A stretch of 7,572 nucleotides of DNA from Phycisphaerae bacterium (GTDB lineage: Bacteria > Planctomycetota > Phycisphaerae > Tepidisphaerales > Tepidisphaeraceae). Position numbers and translations under genes: made by a program. The DNA lies in contig JAUJNJ010000076.1 of assembly GCA_030448225.1 (NCBI GenBank), positions 19,643 to 27,214 on the forward strand, read 5' to 3'. The notes under the pieces were generated by a model. The model saw nothing but the letters and a program-made list of their open reading frames with translations, was not told the origin of the DNA and made no database searches. Below are positions 1-5,416 of the stretch, piece after piece (positions within the stretch are counted from its first letter, which is position 1; every line of letters begins with the position of its first letter).

Positions 1-62
1 CCGCCGCCGGATCGCCGCCGCCGCCGGATCGCCGCCGCCGCCGGTGACGCCGCCGCCGCCGG
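1..62. repeat. GC-rich 17-bp degenerate tandem repeat
   Basis: The unit is a run of GCC triplets followed by GGATC or GGTGAC. The GG marks fall at 9, 26, 43 and 61, which gives periods of 17, 17 and 18 bp. Because 17 is not a multiple of 3, the unit would not encode a periodic peptide in one frame. Two plus-strand frames stay open across it from the window edge, with stops at 94-96 and 155-157, so it could be the low-complexity proline/alanine-rich 3' end of a gene lying outside the window. I cannot decide that from here. Confidence 0.6.
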
Positions 63-335
63 CACGATGGCGGCTGCCCCTGATCCACGTCTTTAAGCGC
101 AGCGGCACCCGCGCCGCCGCACCTTCATGCCGCGAAGGGACGGCCCGACGGGTATAGCCGCTCGACCGCGCCGCCGTGCGCCGGGCAGCCGCCGAGAGTG
201 GATTGGCGGAAAGGCTCGGCCGCGGGATATACCGACCCCACCCGCTCGGACGCGCAGGGCCCGTGGTCGCCCACTCGGCGGGCGCGTCAGGCGGCGGCGG
301 CGAATTAGCGGACGCTTAGCGCCGCCCAAACTTCC

Positions 336-382
336 CGATATTGCCGCCGGTCCACATTCTGCCGCTCGCCCGGCGGATATCG
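336..382. other. Imperfect inverted repeat, 13 bp arms with a 2-nt bulge
   Basis: The left arm is CGATAT, then TG, then CCGCCGG (336-350). The right arm is CCGGCGG then ATATCG (370-382). The arms are exactly complementary apart from the unpaired TG at 342-343, and enclose a 19-nt loop. As RNA this would be a long stem with one bulge. As DNA it could be a protein-binding site. The function is unknown; it lies 226 bp upstream of the TTG start at 608. Confidence 0.5.
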
Positions 383-398
383 TCCGTCGCGGGGCCCC

Positions 399-428
399 GT
401 GCGGCCGCCGAGGGGTTGGCGGCCGCGC
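399..428. other. Strong GC hairpin, 11-bp stem with 8-nt loop
   Basis: GCGGCCGCC (401-409) is the exact reverse complement of GGCGGCCGC (418-426). A T-G pair and a G-C pair extend the stem outward to 399/428. The loop is GAGGGGTT. No T tract follows on either strand, so it is not a canonical Rho-independent terminator, although many high-GC bacteria terminate without one. It follows the 336-382 inverted repeat by 16 bp, so the two could form one structured leader or a terminator of an upstream transcript. Confidence 0.5.
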
Positions 429-607
429 CATACAGCGCATCGACTGAACCGGATCGTGCGGCGGAAGGATACGCCGTCGTGTAACGGCTGCGAAGGCGGC
501 CGGGCGCTAAGCGGCGTGCCGCACCCGTCTGTTCGGATCGCCGGTCTGGCGCTGTGCTTCCCGCTCCCGGCAGGCGGGGCTGAGGTGCGCGGGAACAGGG
601 GAGCGCG

Positions 608-781
608 TTGACCGTCGACTTTTGCTTTCTGCTCAGCTACGCCGCCGGGTCCGTCATCGTCGGCGGGTGGCTGTACGACTGGAACCGGCGACGGATGCGC
701 CGGCGGCTGTGGCGGCGCATCCGCAGCCGCCGCGGGACGGCGCGGCGCGACCGGCGGCGCAAGTTTGAGGTGGCCCGATGA
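608..781 (+). CDS. Small single-span membrane protein with arginine-rich tail, coupled to the phosphodiesterase
   Basis: This is a 57-residue protein that I do not recognise as a named family. Residues about 5-25 form one hydrophobic segment (FCFLLSYAAGSVIVGGWLY). The rest is extremely basic, with blocks such as NRRRMRRRLWRRIRSRR, so the positive-inside rule places the C-terminus in the cytoplasm. The start is TTG: an in-frame TGA at 581-583 leaves no earlier start codon, and AGGGGAG lies at 597-603. The codons are strongly G/C at the third position. The stop TGA (779-781) overlaps the ATG of the next gene (778-780), which indicates translational coupling. The shape, one span followed by a basic tail, recalls CcmD-like small membrane proteins, but I infer no cytochrome role. 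It could anchor or assist the phosphodiesterase, or bind a negatively charged partner such as nucleic acid or phospholipid headgroups. A chance arginine-rich frame in GC-rich DNA remains possible. Confidence 0.55.
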   Translation: MTVDFCFLLSYAAGSVIVGGWLYDWNRRRMRRRLWRRIRSRRGTARRDRRRKFEVAR

Positions 782-1722
782 AGTTCACGACCCGACTTAT
801 CCTGCTCGCGACGCGCGCCGCCGCCACGCCACCCGCGCCGGCGCAGACGACCAAGCCGGCGCCCCCCGCCCCGACCGACAAGCGCGTGCTGATCATCACC
901 ATCGACGGCGCGCGGCCCGACGTGTTGCTCCGCGCGAACACGCCGAACCTGCGCGGCCTCGCCCAGGCGGGCGCGTTCACGTACTGGGCCCGCACGACGG
1001 CGGTCTCGGTCACGCTGCCGTCGTACGCGAGCGTGCTGACCGGCGTGCAGCCGCGCGTGCACGGCGTGGAGTGGAACCGCGACCTGCCGCTGACCGAGCC
1101 GGTCTACCCCCGCGTGCCGACGCTGTTCGAGCTGGCCAAGGCCAAGGTACCCGCGACGCGGCTCGTCGCGGGCAAGTCGAAGTTCGCGGCCTTCGCCAAG
1201 CCGGGGACGCTCGACTGGTCGTGGTTCCCGCAGGGCTCGACGACGTCCGACTACGACGTTGCGACCGAGGCGGTGAACCTGCTGCGCCGCCACAAGCCGC
1301 AGGTGATGTTCGTCCACCTGCCGCAGGTCGACACCGTCGGCCACGCGGCCGGGTGGGGCACCGAGGAACAGCTGACGGCGATGGAGAACGCCGACGCGCT
1401 GGTCGGCCGGCTGCTGGCGGCGCTGGAGGAGGAGAAGCTGGCGAAGGACACGTACGTATTCTTCACCGCCGACCACGGCGGTGCTGGGCGGTCGCACGGC
1501 GCGGACGACCCGCGGTCGCGCCACGTCCCCTGGATCGTCCGCGGCCCGGGCGTCAGCCGCAACTTCGACCTGACGCGGAGCGAGGAGTTGACGGTCAACA
1601 CCATCGACACGTTCGCAACCGCCTGCTCGCTCCTGAAGGTGCCGGCCCCGGGTCGCGTGGAGGGACGGGTCGTCGCGGAGGCAATGGACGCGCGCGAACT
1701 GCTGTCGAAGCGCGACGACTAG
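778..1722 (+). CDS. Alkaline-phosphatase-superfamily phosphodiesterase, probably exported
   Basis: A 314-residue metal-dependent phosphodiesterase/phosphatase of the type I phosphodiesterase/nucleotide pyrophosphatase group. The two-metal core is visible in order: Asp43 in TIDGARPD, the nucleophile Thr79 in VTLPSYASVLTG, Asp185 and His189 in QVDTVGHAAGWG, Asp232-His233 in TADHGG, and a last ligand His249 in SRHVPWIVRGPGV (His240 is a less likely alternative). The N-terminus (MKFTTRLILLA, then an Ala/Pro-rich stretch to about residue 23) looks like a signal peptide with a short core broken by an arginine, so export is likely but not certain. After it comes a Pro/Ala linker. GAGG at 767-770 sits 7 nt before the ATG. 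The gene overlaps the upstream 57-residue membrane protein by 4 nt. The substrate cannot be read from the sequence; phosphodiesters, nucleotides or phospholipids are all possible. The family call is firm. Confidence 0.93.
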   Translation: MKFTTRLILLATRAAATPPAPAQTTKPAPPAPTDKRVLIITIDGARPDVLLRANTPNLRGLAQAGAFTYWARTTAVSVTLPSYASVLTGVQPRVHGVEWNRDLPLTEPVYPRVPTLFELAKAKVPATRLVAGKSKFAAFAKPGTLDWSWFPQGSTTSDYDVATEAVNLLRRHKPQVMFVHLPQVDTVGHAAGWGTEEQLTAMENADALVGRLLAALEEEKLAKDTYVFFTADHGGAGRSHGADDPRSRHVPWIVRGPGVSRNFDLTRSEELTVNTIDTFATACSLLKVPAPGRVEGRVVAEAMDARELLSKRDD

Positions 1723-1762
1723 CCGGCCGCGTCGGCGGTGGCGATCGTTGGACGCCGTCGAG

Positions 1763-1780
1763 GGCGGCACCAGTGCCGCC
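1763..1780 (+). terminator. Hairpin after the phosphodiesterase gene
   Basis: GGCGGCAC (1763-1770) is the exact reverse complement of GTGCCGCC (1773-1780), giving a 7-8 bp stem with a 2-4 nt loop. It starts 40 bp after the stop at 1722 and lies between convergent genes, which suits a terminator. No T tract follows, so this rests on position and stem strength only. Confidence 0.4.
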
Positions 1781-1892
1781 GCCGCCGGCCGACGTACATT
1801 TCCGGTTGATGCGCAATCCTCGGCGTGTCCGGCGACCACTCCCGGCGCGGTCACGCCACTCGCCGACCACGGTGCCTTCTCGCGTCTCCCCA

Positions 1893-1908
1893 GCGACGCG
1901 CGCGTCGC
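1893..1908 (-). terminator. 16-bp perfect palindrome behind the response regulator
   Basis: GCGACGCGCGCGTCGC reads identically on both strands. It lies 4 bp past the stop codon of the minus-strand response regulator. As RNA it gives a 6-bp stem with a CGCG loop. There is no T tract, so it may be a weak terminator, a 3'-end stabiliser, or a chance result of CG-rich sequence. Confidence 0.35.
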
Positions 1909-1912
1909 CTCT

Positions 1913-2290
1913 TCACGCGTTGGCGGTGCGGGCGAGACAGGCCGCGATCCGTCCGTAGGTCTGCTCCCAGTTGTCGCCCTTGACGATGTAGTCCCACGCG
2001 CCGCGGGAGCGGGCCTCGGCGACGGCCTCCGCCTCGTCGCGGCCGGAGTAGACGACGACCGGCACGTCAAAGAACCCCGGCTCGCTCGCCAGCGCGTCGA
2101 GCAGGTCGAGCCCGTCGACCCGCGGGAGGCCGAGGTCGAGCAGCAACAGGTCCGGCCTGCCCCGCCTCAACTGCCCGAGCGCCTCACCCGCCGTGTGCGC
2201 GCAGGCCACGTCGTGGCCCCGCGCCCTCAGCAGGGCGGCCAGTGCGGAGGACGTGTTCCGGTCGTCCTCGACGATCAACAGACTCGACAT
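1913..2290 (-). CDS. Single-domain response regulator (CheY-like receiver)
   Basis: The 125 residues make up one receiver domain with no output domain. The acidic cluster is Glu8-Asp9-Asp10 in LLIVEDD, the phosphoacceptor is Asp52 in LLLLDLGLPRVDGLDLL, the switch Ser82 lies in VVVYSGRD, and Lys104 in DYIVKGD. The usual K-P after the fifth strand is K-G here, a variation seen in some stand-alone receivers. The start is the ATG at 2288-2290. The frame stays open upstream, but homology begins at MSSLLIVEDD and AGGAGAGG lies 4 nt upstream of this ATG on the minus strand. No histidine kinase is in the window, so it is an orphan here. It probably relays phosphate from a kinase elsewhere to a partner by protein-protein contact. 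It is convergent with the phosphodiesterase gene. Confidence 0.93.
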   Translation of the reverse strand: MSSLLIVEDDRNTSSALAALLRARGHDVACAHTAGEALGQLRRGRPDLLLLDLGLPRVDGLDLLDALASEPGFFDVPVVVYSGRDEAEAVAEARSRGAWDYIVKGDNWEQTYGRIAACLARTANA

Positions 2291-2345
2291 GTGGCCTCTC
2301 CTGTACAACGGGATCGCTGAACGACATGAGGACGCGACGTGCGAC

Positions 2346-2386
2346 CCGTACCACGTACGGATCGTGATTTTTAAAACCGCTTTTAA
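2346..2386. promoter_or_regulatory. Paired inverted repeats in an AT-rich island upstream of the response regulator
   Basis: Two perfect inverted repeats lie close together: CCGTAC-CAC-GTACGG (2346-2360) and TTAAAA-CCGC-TTTTAA (2371-2386). They are 56-96 bp upstream of the response regulator start. The second lies in the most AT-rich patch of this stretch (GATTTTTAAAA), where a minus-strand promoter would be expected, although I cannot place clean -35/-10 boxes. The first has the size and spacing of an operator half-site pair. The regulator that would bind is not identifiable. Confidence 0.4.
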
Positions 2387-3224
2387 TGTGATCCCGCGTC
2401 CACGCCGCACGCGTCGTTCGACCCCAGTTGTTGGCCCCGGGAGATCGGCTACCGCACGAACCACCGCCGACGCCGGCCCGATGGTTCAGACGAGACGCGC
2501 GCCCGGGACGGCGGCGAAGGGCGCGTGCCCGAGACATCACGACGGGGCTGTCGCGTCAACGCCTGCGTCACGCTGACGGCGGCCCGGCGGCGGGTGCAGC
2601 CGGCGGAGTCATTGGACGGCGGGCCGACGTGCCGCCTTCGGATGTCCTGCCCGTCGCGTTCCAGTTCCTCGCGCCCGCGGATCGGCTGACCCACGGGCGG
2701 ACCACGCGACGCAAAACGGACACCGGTCCAAGTGCCGATGCGGGCGGACACCGCCGCCATCGCGCCGCCAAACGTACGCGGAGCCGGGGCAGCGGCGGAG
2801 GGCGGCCGATCTGGACCGACACGCGAAGGGGCGGGACCGAACTCCTTCACGGCATCAACCGCCTGCCGCCTTTCGATGATCAACGCCAGAACGATTGGCC
2901 AGCGCGGCAGGTCGCTGCCCGAACATCTTGCCGAAACATCGCAAACGCCGCGCCGTCCCCCGCCGGCGGACCGGCGGTGCATCCGGAGTGCCGGCATCGG
3001 GGTTACCGGCAAGCGTGCCCGGGCGGCACCGGCGTTGCGGTCGTGTCCCGCGGACGCTGCTGTCGCCGTTCCGACGATCCGACCTACCGAATCGGCCCGG
3101 ACGTCGCTTCGCGGCGTGGGCGTTCCGCGACGCTTCGGTCCAATGTTGGCAGGCGGATTGGGCATCGAAGCACGTCGATCCCGCCCCGCGGCGGCCCGGA
3201 CCATCTGGAAGTGAAGCGAGAAAT
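2387..3224. other. Long gene-poor interval between the divergent response regulator and DUF2892 genes
   Basis: Long open frames run through this stretch on both strands, but none shows a recognisable domain, a hydrophobic pattern or a ribosome binding site. Their composition is dominated by Arg, Pro, Gly and Ala, and several frames are open at once. I see no tRNA, rRNA, insertion-sequence ends or repeat array. The promoter for the gene at 3239 should lie near its right end, but I cannot place one with confidence. A non-coding RNA or a decayed gene remains possible. Confidence 0.45.
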
Positions 3225-3238
3225 CGGAGGGCGGAGAC

Positions 3239-3619
3239 ATGTTGTGCAACGTCGGACCCGTCGAGCGCATCGTCAGACTGCTGCTGGCTGGCGCGGCTGC
3301 CGTGCCGGTGCTGAGCGGCCGCCAGTCGCCGCGGTTCCGCCGCGCGGCCTCGGTCGCCGCGGCGGCGGAACTGTTCACGGCCGTCACCCGCTTCTGCCCG
3401 GCCAACGCGCTGCTTCGGATCGACAACTGTCGGGGCCCCGGCCTGCTCATACGGCTCCTGCGCTGGACGGCGATCGGTGCGGGCGTCATCTACCTGTTGA
3501 ACACCCGCCGCTCGACGACGGCCAGCGACGCGCCCGCGACGGGCGACGGTGCTCCCGCGCGCGTCGGTACATCCGACCGACTATTGCCGGACACGGCGTC
3601 ACAGGTCGAGCCGACCTGA
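3239..3619 (+). CDS. DUF2892 (YgaP-like transmembrane domain) small membrane protein with extended tail
   Basis: 126 residues. The N-terminus CNVGPVERIVRLLLAG fits the DUF2892 opening (an N-x-G then E/D-R-x-x-R pattern), and TAVTRFCPANALLRIDNC at about 47-64 fits the characteristic FCP...I-x-x-C end of that domain. Two hydrophobic stretches (about 14-25 and 36-50) are split by a basic loop, RQSPRFRR. A third (about 68-87, ending TAIGAGVIYLL) follows the domain, and then a hydrophilic Thr/Ala/Asp tail. DUF2892 proteins are usually about 60-75 residues, so the third span and tail are extra. The family is an inner-membrane domain found alone or fused to rhodanese. Cys53 and Cys64 are conserved-type positions. 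The start ATG has CGGAGG at 3225-3230, 8 nt upstream. The next gene begins 120 bp downstream on the same strand and is a thiol-type oxidoreductase, so a shared redox role is plausible but inferred. Confidence 0.75.
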   Translation: MLCNVGPVERIVRLLLAGAAAVPVLSGRQSPRFRRAASVAAAAELFTAVTRFCPANALLRIDNCRGPGLLIRLLRWTAIGAGVIYLLNTRRSTTASDAPATGDGAPARVGTSDRLLPDTASQVEPT

Positions 3620-3739
3620 GTTGCCGCCGGAGGACGCGCACCCGCGGCCGTGATGAACGATCGCCGCTGCGCCGCCGCGCCGGCGACGTGTCCTTCGTGC
3701 GCCCGGCGCATCGTGGGGGCCGAAATGGAAAGGATTTGG

Positions 3740-4700
<961 letters not shown>

Positions 4701-5206
4701 ACGGCGAACGCGGCAAGCAGCCCGCCGCGAGGCGAGTGGCACGCCTGCGCCCGCGAGATGCTCTGCCGCTCCCGCAGGATGTTCCTCCGAGACCGGTTCC
4801 GTGGTGAACATCGCCCGCTCCGGAAAACGCGATGCCGGCGTGGGCCGCGACCCACGCGCCCGGCACGTGTCGGCCCTGATCATCCTGTCTTGCTCGTCGG
4901 ATCGCAGCGTAGTTGCGTTCACTCGCGAAGTCCGCCGATTCGAACAATGCCCCGGAACGTAGCTGGTCCGCCTCAGCTCACGCGTCGTGTGCCCCGCCCC
5001 GCTCGCGTCTCGCTCAAACCTCAACCGACGTCAGCCGCCGCCGGCCGAGCCGGGCGAGCAAAGGCGGCGGCACTCGGATACACGTTCGGGCAGCCGCACT
5101 CATGCAATCTTAACGAGCGGACGTTCAACATCCTCCTGCCGTTACGAGCGTTAAGCCGCCGCCCCATTTGGCGGCGACCAAAACCGCTGCAGACGCCGGG
5201 ATTTTC
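4701..5206. other. Gene-poor interval after the oxidoreductase
   Basis: I find no supportable gene on either strand; the open frames are low-complexity and lack ribosome binding sites. A small hairpin lies just after the oxidoreductase stop: CGCGGC (4709-4714) pairs with GCCGCG (4724-4729) across a 9-nt loop, with no T tract, so it is at best a weak terminator. The AT content rises from about 4890 onward towards the next gene. Confidence 0.45.
5109..5176. promoter_or_regulatory. Inverted/direct repeat cluster and hairpin upstream of the repeat-protein gene
   Basis: CTTAACG (5109-5115) and CGTTAAG (5149-5155) are exact inverted copies 33 nt apart. ACGAGCG occurs directly repeated at 5113-5119 and 5144-5150, 31 bp apart, about three helical turns. 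A separate hairpin follows at once: CGCCGCC (5157-5163) pairs with GGCGGCG (5170-5176) around the loop CCATTT. The arrangement could be an operator with looping sites upstream of the candidate promoter at 5207, but each element is short and could be chance. Confidence 0.25.
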
Positions 5207-5234
5207 TTGTTTTGACGCTGCTTTCTTGTAGGAT
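5207..5234 (+). promoter_or_regulatory. Candidate sigma-70-like promoter for the repeat-protein gene
   Basis: TTGTTT (5207-5212) and TAGGAT (5229-5234) are separated by 16 bp in an unusually T-rich patch, the only such patch in the 700 bp before the gene. An 8-bp direct repeat TTTCTTGT (5203-5210 and 5222-5229) overlaps both boxes. Transcription would start near 5241, leaving a leader of about 176 nt. The -35 match is weak, and an alternative -35 TTGACG at 5212-5217 lacks a well-placed -10. Confidence 0.3.
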
Positions 5235-5241
5235 CATGAAG

Positions 5242-5266
5242 CGGGGATCGTCGATCGCGATCCCCG
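5242..5266 (+). other. Leader stem-loop, 9-bp stem
   Basis: CGGGGATCG (5242-5250) pairs exactly with CGATCCCCG (5258-5266) around a 7-nt loop, TCGATCG. If the promoter at 5207-5234 is right, this hairpin forms the very 5' end of the transcript, where such stems can protect an mRNA from 5'-end-dependent decay. Alternatively it may be an attenuator or a DNA-level site, since the loop contains the palindrome CGATCG. Confidence 0.45.
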
Positions 5267-5416
5267 TCTCCGTGCCTACATCAAGAAGACGAGCCGGTGT
5301 TGCTGCTGTCGACGCCCGGTTGGCACCGGACGAGTTGGTACGACGAGATTCGCGAAGTCGCCGCCGTCTCGCCCGCATGATATGCGGCCGCACGGCAGGC
5401 TGCAGGAGGGGAGTTC

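Larger units (their letters stand above)
63..607. other. Gene-poor stretch upstream of the phosphodiesterase unit
   Basis: Open frames exist on both strands, but their translations are arginine/proline/glycine-rich with no recognisable motif and no convincing ribosome binding site, as expected by chance at this GC content. The clear content is two inverted repeats (336-382 and 399-428) and the palindrome GGGGCCCC at 391-398. A weak sigma-70-like pair, TTGGCG at 203-208 and GATATA at 226-231 with a 17-bp spacer, is too poor a match to call a promoter. Confidence 0.5.

Noticed and set aside
399..611. 70-codon plus frame whose stop overlaps the TTG at 608
   Set aside because: The overlap looks like coupling, but the frame starts inside a hairpin, has no clear ribosome binding site and has no protein-like pattern.
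637..2070. Long minus-strand open frame (477 codons)
   Set aside because: It is antisense to the phosphodiesterase, which has a complete catalytic motif set, and crosses into the response regulator. Its composition is Arg/Ala-rich without motifs, a usual shadow in GC-rich genes.
2449..3489. Minus-strand open frame (346 codons) in the same interval
   Set aside because: It runs antisense into the DUF2892 gene, has no recognisable motif, and its composition matches chance.
5151..5393. Minus-strand 80-codon frame upstream of the repeat-protein gene
   Set aside because: It is basic and low-complexity, with no ribosome binding site, and it overlaps the candidate promoter and leader hairpin.
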